Shown here one piece after another: positions 23,701 through 33,172 of a stretch of DNA of 60,000 nt. Under the pieces are notes generated by a model. That model saw only the letters and a list, made by a program, of their open reading frames with translations. It made no database searches and was not told where the DNA came from. Numbering within the stretch: position 1 is the stretch's first letter; every line of letters begins with the position of its first letter. Source of the DNA: Cryptomeria japonica (taxonomy: Eukaryota; Streptophyta; Pinopsida; Cupressales; Cupressaceae); contig NC_081415.1 in NCBI RefSeq assembly GCF_030272615.1, positions 194,649,195 to 194,709,194 of the forward strand. Reading direction: 5' to 3'. Position numbers and translations under genes: made by a program.

Positions 23701-25862
23701 GAACTAGGTATAGACTAAGATGTGAGAGACTAGATGAAAAAAATGGCAAGAGTATGGAAGGCCAAGAGTTGTATGGAGTGTAAATGAATCTGAGGTGTAC
23801 TTGCAATGTCCAAAGCGTAAGACCAAGTATGTATGTAGTAGAGTAGGTGTGACTTCCAAAGAGAGGATAGTTTCTCTTGATGAGGTAAGCTGACCTTGAC
23901 CCTAAGTAAGACCAAATGAGACCCAAAGGTAAGAAACCTTGATGAGGGACCACTTAGCAAAGTGTAGTTGTGTGTAGTGTGTTGACAAAGTATGATGAGG
24001 ACAAGCAAGTGACCTTTTGACTCAAGTTTAGACAATTGTGACTATAAAATGAGATGTGAAGCAATGATGGACTATGTGAGACCCAAAGACAGGTTGAATG
24101 CTAGATGAAACCTGAAGAAACAACCTAGGAAGCTCAAGTATTTCGAAACTGATTTCTTTTGTTTGCTGGACTGTAAAAATTTTCAATTCTAGACACAGAC
24201 GCTTCTGTATACTTCACAGACGCGATTCCCAGACACAGACGTGTCTCTATTCGACACAGATGCTGCTAGACACACAAACGCTATTATGCCCTTCACAGAT
24301 GCGGTTAGATGACTCAGATGCGGTTAAAACAGACACAGACACGTTTCTATAAACTTCGTGCAATTTTTCCAATATGTGAAGTTGTTTTGTTGTGACCAAA
24401 TCTGACTGTTTGACTATTTTTCATGACAAGATGACACAATGTTGATGAGGACTCAATGTTTGCAAGTGTTTAGACTCTGAAAGTGTGTTGTTTGATGTTT
24501 TGTTGTTTGGTCTTGAATGTTTGAATGTTTAACATAAGACAAGCACAATTCTTATGGCTGGCCAAGACAATAGTTGTTGATCCCACATAGGGTTTTACCC
24601 CCGAGGCTATGCTATTCAAGGCGGATACTTAGATGCTTGACCTCACTGGCTCCACCCTCGGCACTCACTTCTCGGGTCAGCCAAGCATCAGTCCCCATGA
24701 AAACTCCCCATGGCGAACTTTGTATCTCTACTAAGAACCGTATGTGTGTGGGCCGCTACCAGAGGTCCGACCTCCTGCCCCAACAACTAGAAGGATTTGG
24801 GCTTCTAAAACAAAAAGGTGCTAGTAAGGGCATCTGCTCGTGTGGCCATACATGCGGCACTTTCAGCTCTGTAAATACAGAAGGCTCCTAGCCGGTAGGG
24901 GTTACGCCCTACAAATGATCAAATAAATTTGATCAAACGGGTTTATGGGGAGACATAGTGTCGGTATGAACTAATCAGCACATGTTATTCATAGTTTTCA
25001 CCATGAATACATTTGATTATAGTGGTTCGGATGAGGTGGGTTTTCCTCGCTACCACTTGGGTCGTTCTCTTCTCACTAGTAGTCCTAATGACCACACGGG
25101 AAGACAGGCCCTCTAAAGATTAAACAAAAAGAGCCTATTGCTCAAGACACAAAAGACAATGATTCAATTTTAGTGCACCAATGGAAGTGTTTGCTAATCT
25201 ATGAAAATAAGGCACACAACAAAATTTCAAAACCCTAGCCAAGGACCTGCAACAAAATTTGTTAGTAGTTTGGGTTGTTTCAAATGATCACCCCTTCCTG
25301 CAAGCACACAAATTAGATAAATTTTAGAAACCCAAAAGACTTTGTGAAAGAGGGGCCTTCAACAAAAACATTTTTTTGCTTCCAAGACAAGCTGCACAAA
25401 CTTAGTTAGCTAGATCTGAAAGGGTTAGTCCAAAAATAAACCAGATCTGAAACCCTAAGTGCGAAATCCGAAAATTGAATCAATGAAAATTTGAAAATTT
25501 CGAAACAGTAAATACACAGACGCTGTTACCCACAACACAGATGCGTCTGGATGACACAGACGCGGTTCTGTGACTCACAGACACACTTTAAAATCATAGA
25601 CGCCCTTCTCCAATCGCAGACGCGGGTATACACAACACAGACGCGTTTCTGAATCACAGACGCTCCTGTCTGAAACCTGCAAAATAAAACTTGTCGAAAA
25701 CACAGACGTGATTCCAGATTCTACAGACGCGCCTGAAAATCAAAGACGCGATCCGAAAGTTCGTAGATGCAGATAAAACCTAAAATGTCGTTGAAAAATG
25801 TCCGATCTGCAACTTCAAAAATGCAAAATCTGCAAAAGAAAGTTAAATGCAAAGGGACAAGA
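23701..25862 (-). other. 5' leader of Tat element 2
   Basis: A 2.16-kb untranslated leader between primer-binding site and gag. Contents on the minus strand: CGCGTCTGTG clusters (about 25505-25770 and 24185-24350) flanking a highly conserved, GC-richer block (about 24545-25160) shared with element 1 (33890-34500). Short ORFs inside are not conserved as protein. Confidence 0.7.
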
Positions 25863-25880
25863 GTCCCACCGGGCGTGCCA
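25863..25880 (-). promoter_or_regulatory. Primer-binding site of Tat element 2
   Basis: TGGCACGCCCGGTGGGAC on the minus strand, three bases inside the 5' LTR. It begins TGG, as expected for pairing with a tRNA 3'-CCA. An Arg tRNA primer is reported for related Ogre/Tat elements; the isoacceptor is not verified here. Confidence 0.8.
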
Positions 25881-25883
25881 AAA

Positions 25884-26666
25884 TGTTTATGGTGAAAATG
25901 GATAACAATAATAACAAGATTGAAAGGCTAAATGAATCCAACCACAAAAACCCTAGCCTAACAACAACAAAGATCCACCATAACATATGAAGATTACCTA
26001 AGACAATGCAAAATAAAACAAAATCACAAAGATTATACCATCACATGTCCAATAGGGTTTTGATCTCCATTCTTCCTATCTCCATTGATCTTGCTTGATA
26101 TATTTGCTCTCAGATTTTATATGCACAAGAGCTCAACAAAGAACGGAATGTGGTTGCAAGTAGGATCGTAATGTAGTCAATTGATCAAGTTGTTAGCATG
26201 AATAGTGATTAGGGTTTGATAATGAAGAAGGCATCTCCTTAAATAGAAGACACAATAAGAAATGGAGGGATAAGATTGAGAGGTGTAAAAAGGAGGTCGG
26301 CTAGGATTAGAGGGTAGGTAGAAGAAATAGTAAAATAATGAAAGAGGTAGGTAGTGTAGGAATTAAGAGATGAATGACATGTGTCATAGGTGGAAAAAGG
26401 CTAATGAATTAATTAAATAAATAAAGATTTATTTAATTAATAGAAGAAGTGGGATCAATTAAATAAATAAAAATATTTATTTAATTTAGGAAAAGGATAA
26501 TTTAAATAAATAAATGTATTTATTTAAATGAGAAATAAGGCTAGAAGAGGATAAATTAATTAATTAAATAAATAAGGATTTATTTAATTAATAGAAGAAT
26601 TAGGCTTAGATAATTAAATAAATAAAATATTTATTTAATTAGACATGACAATTTTGGGTGTCTACA
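25884..26666 (-). repeat. 5' LTR of Tat element 2
   Basis: 783 bp. It contains the same A+T palindromes as the other LTRs and a TATA-like CTATTTAAGG (minus strand). TTATA follows at 26667-26671. Confidence 0.93.
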
Positions 26667-27101
26667 TTATATAATATAATAATATAATATAATATTATAT
26701 TATATATAATATAATATTGTATTATATAATATATTATTATATTATATATAATATAATATTGTATTATATAATATATTATTATATTATATATAATATATTA
26801 TTATACTATAATATAATATAATAATATATTATATAATACGTATTATATAATATATATAATGTAATATGTAACATATAATATATTTTTTAAATTAAAATTA
26901 CAAATAAAAATCGGATATCCGAGAAAATCGGATATCAGATTTTCTCAGATATCCAATTTGCATAGGTAATTACCAGGCCAAGGTGTACTGACACCTAGGC
27001 CAAGTAAAAATTCAACATGGATTTTCGCGTTTTTAGGCGAGTGAGGAAGGCTATTTTTTTCACATCGCCACTTTTTGGCCCCCCTTGATCCTGCACTAAC
27101 C
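26667..27101. other. Right end of element A: AT tract and GGATATCCG palindromes
   Basis: The AT-rich tract resumes to about 26880. Next come AATCGGATATCCGAG, AATCGGATATCAGATT and AGATATCCAATTT (26908-26960), mirroring those of the left half of A. The terminal inverted repeat closes at 27101. No gene. Confidence 0.6.
27082..27101 (-). repeat. Right terminal inverted repeat of element A
   Basis: The reverse complement is GGTTAGTGCAGGATCAAGGG. The target duplication CATATG follows at 27102-27107. Confidence 0.75.
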
Positions 27102-27416
27102 CATATGTTTTAGAACTTAGGCAATACTCTTAGGGTTAGGTAAAGCTCTTACACTTGCTTTTTAGTGAAGCGTCGTTGTTTCTTCGCTTAGAGTCTCGTT
27201 GTATGATGTTCTATTCATAACTTTAAATTTAATATATCAATTTATTAGCCCACCATATGACCCCTTAGGTGTCATTAGAGGTCGTATTGTTTCCTAAGAG
27301 GTCATATGGTATCCTGTGACTGCTTAAGACCCCTCCTCTTTCCCTCCACCCTACTCTCCCCCCTCTCCCTCTCCCTCTCTCTCCCTCCCTCTACCTCTCT
27401 CCCTTCCCTCCTCTCT

Positions 27417-27465
<49 letters not shown>

Positions 27466-27685
27466 TCCCTTCCTCCATACCCCTTCTTCTCTCCCACCCC
27501 CCTCTTCTCTCTCTCTCTCTCCCTCCCTCTCTCTCCCTCCCTCTCTCTACCTTCCCTCCCCCCTCTTTTCTCCCTCTCTCCCTCCCTTTACCTCTCCCTT
27601 CCCCCCCTCTCTCCCTCTCCCCTCTCCTCTCCCTCCCTCTCCCTCCCCCCTTTCCTCTCCCTACCTCTCCCTCCCTTCCCCCTCT

Positions 27686-27735
<50 letters not shown>

Positions 27736-27955
27736 CCTCCCTCTCCCTCCTTCCCTCTCTCCCTCTCCCTTCCTCCATACCCCTTCTTCTTTCCCACCCT
27801 CTCTCCCTCTCTCTCCCTCCCTCTACCTCTCCCTTCACCCCCTCTTCTCTCCCTCTCCTCTCCCTCTCTCTCTCTCCCTCTCCTCTCCCTCTCCTCTCCC
27901 TCTCCCTCCCCCTCTCTCTTCTCTCCCTCTCTCTCTCCTCTCCCTCCCTCTGTCC

Positions 27956-28046
<91 letters not shown>

Positions 28047-28590
28047 TACCTCTCTCCCTCTCTCTCCCTCTCTTCCTCTCTCTCCCTCTCCCTCTCTCTC
28101 TCTCCCTCCCTCCTTCCCTCTCTCTCTCTCCCTCCCTCTACCTCTCCCTCCTTCCCTCCTACCCTCTCTCCCTCTCTCTACCTTCCCTCCCTCCTCTTCT
28201 CTCCCTCTCTCCCTCCCTCTACCTCTCCCTTCCCCCCCTCTTCTCTCCCTCTCCCCCTCTCTCTCCCTCTCCTCTCCCTCCCTCTAACTCCCCTGTCTCT
28301 CTCTCCTCTCCCTCCCTTTGTCCCTCCCTCCTCTATCTCTCTCTCTCTCTCTCCCTTCCTCTACCTCTCTCTCTCTCCCCCTCCCTCTACCTCTCACCAT
28401 CTCTCTCCCTTCCCCGCTCTTCTCTCCCTCTCTCCCTCTCTCTCCCTTCCCCCCCTCTTCTCTCCCTCTCTCCCTCTCTCTCCCTCTCCCTCCTTCCCTC
28501 CTTCCCTCTCTCCCTCTCTCTCTCGCCCTCCCTCTCCCTCTCTCCCTCTCTCCCTCTCCCTCCTTCCCTCCTTCCCTCTCTCCCTCTCCC
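27102..28590 (+). repeat. Leader module 1 (second part) and long polypyrimidine tract of element B
   Basis: 27102-27340 continues leader module 1 after the A insertion and is nearly repeated at 29173-29415. 27340-28590 is about 1.25 kb of almost pure C/T sequence (TCTCTC, CCCTCC, CTTCCC). The long ORFs on both strands (Ser-Leu-Pro on +, Arg-Glu-Gly on -) are composition artefacts, not genes. Confidence 0.85.
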
Positions 28591-29592
28591 TTCCTCCATA
28601 CCACACTGCAAGTGTGTCTGCACTTCTATAGATGTAAGTGAATTTATTTCTTGTCTGCAACTTCCTCTTTGATTTTTATCATGTATCCTCTCCTAAAAAA
28701 ATTGACTAATGGATTTTTGTGTGTATATTGAATAGGAGGAATAGGGTTTGAAATTGAACCATGGGTGTATTACCGTGACAAACAAGGAAACCTGTAGCAA
28801 TATTCTTCTCGAATGTGTTTTTAATGAGCAGAGCAGATGTGGAAAATAGTGTCAACAAAGCAACATGATGAGTCAGAGTACTTGCAATATGTTTTTCAAA
28901 AGAAAACAATAGGTAGGAAGAGAAAGAGGGAGAGTAACATAGATGATGTCCTGTAGAATGATAGTGGTGGGTATGCGAGAGTTCCCATGTTGTTACACAA
29001 CACCTGTCACCTAAAGAAATTAAAGTTTGTTGTATGCATGGTAGTGGTAGTATATGATGATCATCACTTGTCAAACAGCTTGGAACGATATATACCCACG
29101 AAAGAAATCAAGTGTGTAATTCCTATAGTCATAATCGAGATCAGTCTTATAACCTTGCAAATTTAATAGCATCATATGTTTTATAAGTTAGGCAGTACTC
29201 TTAGGTTTAGGTCAAGCTCTTACACTTGCTTTTTAGTGAAGCCTCGTTGTTTGTTCGCTTGGAGTCTCATTGTATAATGTTCTATTCATAACTTTAAATT
29301 TAATATATCATTTTATTAGCCCACCATATGACCCTTTAGGTGTCATTAGAGGTCGTATTATTTCCTAAGAGGTCATATGGTATCCTGTGACCCCTTAAGA
29401 CCCCTCCTCTTTCCCTCCCCCCTATTCTTCCCCCCCCTCTCTCTCTCTCTCCCTCTCTCTCTCTCTCCCTCCCTCCCTCTCTCTCTCTCCCAAGAGCCTC
29501 AATGGCCTCAAAAGAAGTTTTTGAGGTCGTTTAAGGCCCCACTGGAACTGTGTCTGCACTTCTATCACTATTGTATACATAAAAGTAAGTGA
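28591..29592 (+). promoter_or_regulatory. Leader modules 2 and 3 of element B
   Basis: Module 2 (28591-29178) matches 6415-6989: TGTGTCTGCACTTCTATAG, a GTAAGTG donor, and a conserved stretch to CATCATATG. It shows the uninterrupted target of element A. Module 3 begins with the repeated 29173-29430 block, a short TC tract, then TGTCTGCACTTCTATCAC and donor AAAGTAAGTG at about 29584. The plausible reading is alternative or duplicated first exons before the transposase, whose first coding exon follows an acceptor TCTATTTAG at 29786. Confidence 0.5.
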
Positions 29593-29804
29593 TTTTTTTG
29601 TTTTTGCATGATTTCAAACGATTGAATTGTTGTTTTTATTAGTTTTTGTTTTTGCATGGTTTCAAATGATTGAATTGTGATTGTTTAATAGTTTGATTCC
29701 AAAAAATAGTGATAAGATGCATATTTATGGTTATTTATTTATTTTTGAACTTTTCTTTACATATATATGTAATATGATTCTATTTAGGTCAACCGATATC
29801 AACC

Positions 29805-32305
29805 ATGGGAAAGAACAAGCGAGGAATGATGGAACAATGAGAGGCTCAAAAGGAAAGACAAAGACAACATATGAATAAATTGCGTGACATAAGAACAATG
29901 GGAGAAGAAGGTATGTCATCATCAACATCTCAATTCGATTTACCAAATGAATATAATGCATCTAATGCAATTGAAGAAGAAACATTTGATAATTTACTGT
30001 TTGAACGTAATGCAATTGAAGAAGAAACATTTGATAATTTACCGTTTGAACCTAAAGCAATTGAATAAGATACTGCATTGAATAATTAATTAAATGATGA
30101 ACATATTACACCTTCTCTACTTGATGAATTGAATGTACATAATGCATCGATGTTAACACCTCCTAGAATCATTCGTAGGAAACCAAAGTATCTAATTGAC
30201 ATTGATGAGAATATATTGAAGTTAATGCCCAATAAAATGAATGAACGAGTTTGTAGGAGAATGGTTAAAATAATATGGAAAAACTATTTTAAAAACTTAA
30301 ATCAAACCACAAGATGTCAATTAATTGTTCAAATGATTAAAAATTTGAATTTTAGAGAGACAATGAAAATTCTAGGCCTAAGATCATTTGAAAGTAACAG
30401 TGAAAGAACTATTGTCAGAAATCTATTTGATGCATATCAATCTATTGGTTCAAAATCACGTAGTAAATATTCTAATGCTAATCGACATGTCATTACATCA
30501 ACCATAATGAGCAAGAAAATAAAAAAGATCATTTGATAAGTAAAACAAGTAAGTCATTAAACGTTAGTAGAAAAACATTAAGTAAAGAATTAAAGAGGCG
30601 AGAACAAATAAAGGAACCTAACAATAATTCTCTTTGGGCATTCTCGGGTAGACTACCACGCAAAGACAAGGTTGTTGTTGATGCACGAAAAACATTAACT
30701 GAAATTGTTTGGCATGACAACACAAGAGTATCGCCCAACCAAAGCGATGTTGTTAGAAGGCGAATTGGGTCTAAAAATCGTAAGCCACATGTGAAACACT
30801 ATTTGGATATGACTCAAACTAAATTTAATGAAAGATTCCTTCAAAAATTTCCTCAAATAAAAATTTCTCAAAGATTTTTTGAAATGGAAAAACCTTTTTA
30901 TATTAAGATTAATCATGTACGCACCATGTGTTGTTGTAGGATGCATATTGAATTTTCCATGCATTATGATATTTTTCATCATATTTGTTCTACTTTGCAC
31001 ACTAATGATGTTTTGCAGGAATATAATATACAAGCACCTCCTAAGTTGGCAAGATAATTTATTTCAAGTGTTCTATGTAATAGACATGATGGTTGCATTT
31101 ATTATAAGATGCCTTTTTTGGAAGGTTCTTGTACTATATGTGGTGGTTTGCAACGTTTACCAAGATGCATTCATTTGGAGAGCACACATGAAATTGGTAC
31201 GACACTAGTTTCTTTCAAAAAATACAAGACAGTCACATATGGAGTTAAAGATGGGAAAAATTTGAAGAGATGTGAGCTAGTGAAAAATGATATATGTGTA
31301 GCTCAATTTATGAAAATGTTTCAAGAGAAACTAGTTTATGAGTACATAATGCATACACATAGAGCTCGATGGTTAGATGAGAAATTCAAGTTATGTAAGG
31401 ACACATTTCCTCTTGGCACCATTGTCTCTATCATTGATTTCGCTGAAAATTATACACTACAACCTCAAAATGAAGTGCAATCCATGTATTATCACTCTAC
31501 ACAAGTTTCTATTTTTGTACACACAGCATTCATGCATGTAGATGATAGCACAGAGGAGGATATAAAGGTTGTAAGAGAGTATCACTTCTACATAAGTGAT
31601 GGTCGTACTCATTCATCAGAGTTTGTACAAGGATGCTTTAAATTTTTCTATGATAGTTTAAGGGAAAGGAACATATGATACAACCGACACTTAATATGGT
31701 CAGATAATTGCACCACACAATTCAAGAATGCAAGGATGTTTTATTGGTTGACAAGGATGCATGTGACAAGAAGTGTATAATATATTTGGAATTTCACTGA
31801 GGCTGGACATGGTAAGGGAGAGCACGATGTTGCAAGAGCATGTGTAAAAAGAGCCCTAGCCAGGGAAGAATTGAAGTACAAAGGTGGTGCTAAGTTGGTA
31901 GATGCAGAAACAATTGTGCGATGGTGTAAGTCTATGATGGGTCCAAGTAATCCAAGTACATCATTGGTTCGTAGATATTTTTGGTTGATCACTGAATCTA
32001 ACATTGAAAACTATCTAGATTGTTGTATAGTTGCAGGATTGAATGACATCCACTCATTTATGAGTTCAAATTCAAGTTCACTGGTAATTTATACGAGACA
32101 GATGGTATGTTTTTTCTCTTCATGCATGTATTGTTTGTGGAAAGAATGTGAATTAGAAGAGTGGGTTGACAAATGGTCTTGTAGACCGTTGGTTCCCATT
32201 GATTCATATCAAATTCCCAAAGCACTACAATTGAGCCATATGGAGACATTAGTGGATTTTGACCATGTATGCAACCTAGTGGATTTAGGTGATTTTTTGA
32301 GTTAA
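29805..32305 (+). pseudogene. DDE-type transposase of element B, main exon, decayed
   Basis: An ATG at 29805 (MGKNKRGMMEQ) opens a frame that continues as ...RQRQHMNKLRDIRT after a TGA. Stops near 30067, one frameshift near 30530 and stops near 31055, 31676 and 31779 break it. N-terminal part: PPRIIRRKPKYLIDIDENI, KMNERVCRRMV. Middle: Cys-rich MCCCRMHIEF and CTICGGLQRLPRC (possible metal sites). Catalytic-type core: SIIDFAENYTLQPQNEVQS (Asp at 31436), WSDNCTTQFKNARMFYWL (Asp at 31703), then EAGHGKGEHDVARACVKRA (Glu at 31799). From memory, proteins with DFAENY...SDG/N...QFK...HGK occur as uncharacterised transposase-like families in other eukaryotes; I could not search. This is the probable mobilising enzyme of the A/B family. 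Confidence 0.65.
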
Positions 32306-32372
32306 TTTTTTTGCAAGTATTCTTTTTGGTTCATTTTGTTTTACATCATACTTTATTTTTGGTATTAATTAA
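32306..32372 (+). other. Putative last intron of the element B transposase (left part)
   Basis: Coding similarity ends near VCNLVDLGD. T-rich sequence follows up to the Tat element 1 insertion at 32373. The other side resumes at 48639 and reaches an acceptor-like AATGTAG at about 48654-48660. Confidence 0.4.
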
Positions 32373-33151
32373 TGTAGACACCTAAAATTGTCATGTCTAA
32401 TTAAATAAATATTTTATTTATTTAATTACTTTAGCTTAATTCTTCTATTAATTAAATAAATCTTTATTTATTTAATTAATTCATTTATCCTCTTCTAGCC
32501 TTATTTCTCATTTAAATAAATACATTTATTTATTTAAATTATCCCTTTCCTAAATTAAATAAATATTTTATTTATTTAATTACCCTACTTCTTCTATTAA
32601 TTAAATAAATCTTTATTTATTTAATTAATTCATTAACCTTTTCTACACATGACACATGTCATTCATCTCTTATTTCCTACACTACCTACCCCTTTCATTA
32701 TTTTGGTATTTCTTATACCTACCCTCTAATCCTAGCCGACCTCTCTTTTTACACCTCTCAATCTTAACCCTCCATTTTCTATTGTGTCTTCTATTTAAGG
32801 AGATGCTTTCTTCATTACCAAAGACCCTAATGACTGATTTTGGAGGACTTGGCTACACTACGATCCTACTTGCAACCACATTCCGTTCTTTGTTGAGCTC
32901 TTGTGCATACAAAAATCTGAGAGCAAGCATATCAAACAAGATCAATGGAGATAGGAAGAATGGAGATCAAAAACCCTAGTGGACATGTGATGGTATAATC
33001 TTTGTGATTTATTGAGTTATTTTGCATTGTCTTAGGTTATCTTCATATGTTATGGTGGATCTTTGTTCATTGTTAGGCTAGGGTTTGGTGGTTGAATCCA
33101 TTTTAGTCTTTCAATATTGTTGTTTATTGCTATCCATTTTCACCATATACA
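32373..33151 (+). repeat. 5' LTR of Tat element 1
   Basis: 779 bp, TGTAGACACC...CCATATACA. The first 260 bases contain five A+T palindromes of about 30 bp (near 32399, 32447, 32509, 32551 and 32594). Putative TATA box CTATTTAAGG is at 32791-32800. Confidence 0.96.
32791..32800 (+). promoter_or_regulatory. TATA-like element of the 5' LTR
   Basis: CTATTTAAGG in the 5' LTR. The equivalent is CTATATAAG in the solo LTR and CTATTTAAGG in element 2. Transcription would be expected about 30 bases downstream. The same box recurs in the 3' LTR near 48278. Confidence 0.5.
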
Positions 33152-33154
33152 TTT

Positions 33155-33172
33155 TGGCACGCCCGGTGGGAC
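33155..33172 (+). promoter_or_regulatory. Primer-binding site of Tat element 1
   Basis: TGGCACGCCCGGTGGGAC, three bases after the 5' LTR, identical to that of element 2. Confidence 0.85.

Larger units (their letters stand above)
15533..26666 (-). mobile_element. Tat-lineage Ty3/gypsy element 2, pol-deleted (non-autonomous), with antisense PMD remnant
   Basis: An 11,134-bp element lies on the minus strand. Its 783-bp LTRs are flanked by TTATA on both sides (15528-15532 and 26667-26671). Next to the 5' LTR is a primer-binding site identical to that of element 1, and the polypurine tract is the same. Gag and protease are recognisable in one frame with four stop codons. After the protease, sequence matching element 1 stops and about 0.8 kb of unrelated sequence leads to the last part of integrase. 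RT, both RNase H domains and the integrase core are gone. A broken PMD gene lies antisense near the 3' LTR, as in element 1. The two LTRs differ at 7 positions, so the insertion is recent but older than element 1. Confidence 0.92.
6990..27101 (+). mobile_element. Element A: second member of the same DNA transposon family, nested in B
   Basis: Ends are GGTATGTGCAGGATCATGGT and (reverse complement of the right end) GGTTAGTGCAGGATCAAGGG, 16 of 20 matching. CATATG flanks both sides (6984-6989 and 27102-27107). The uninterrupted paralogous site is present once at 29173-29178, which supports the boundaries. Removing the 11.1-kb Tat insertion leaves about 9.0 kb. It carries the tail of the + gene (9988-10296 and possibly later small exons), ~360-bp tandem repeats, and the - accessory gene. 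The DDE core is absent, so A would need a transposase from elsewhere. Confidence 0.8.

Noticed and set aside
24574-24891. 105-residue ORF (MLIPHRVLPPRL...) as a gene, with its counterpart at 34221-34463
   Set aside because: It is antisense to the retrotransposon leader, shortened in the other element and has no domain. The DNA block is conserved, but not specifically the protein.
27302-28660. Long ORFs (219 and 441 residues and others) across the C/T tract
   Set aside because: The translations are only Ser/Leu/Pro on one strand and Arg/Glu/Gly on the other. The frame is open because a pure C/T or A/G sequence has no stop codons.
32656-32979. 107-residue ORF in the LTR (repeated at 48143-48466)
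   Set aside because: It is identical in both LTRs only because the LTRs are identical; no domain, and it crosses the TATA-like box.
33155-33172. Remnant of a tRNA gene
   Set aside because: Only the 18-base primer-binding stretch is present, next to an LTR; no tRNA arms follow.
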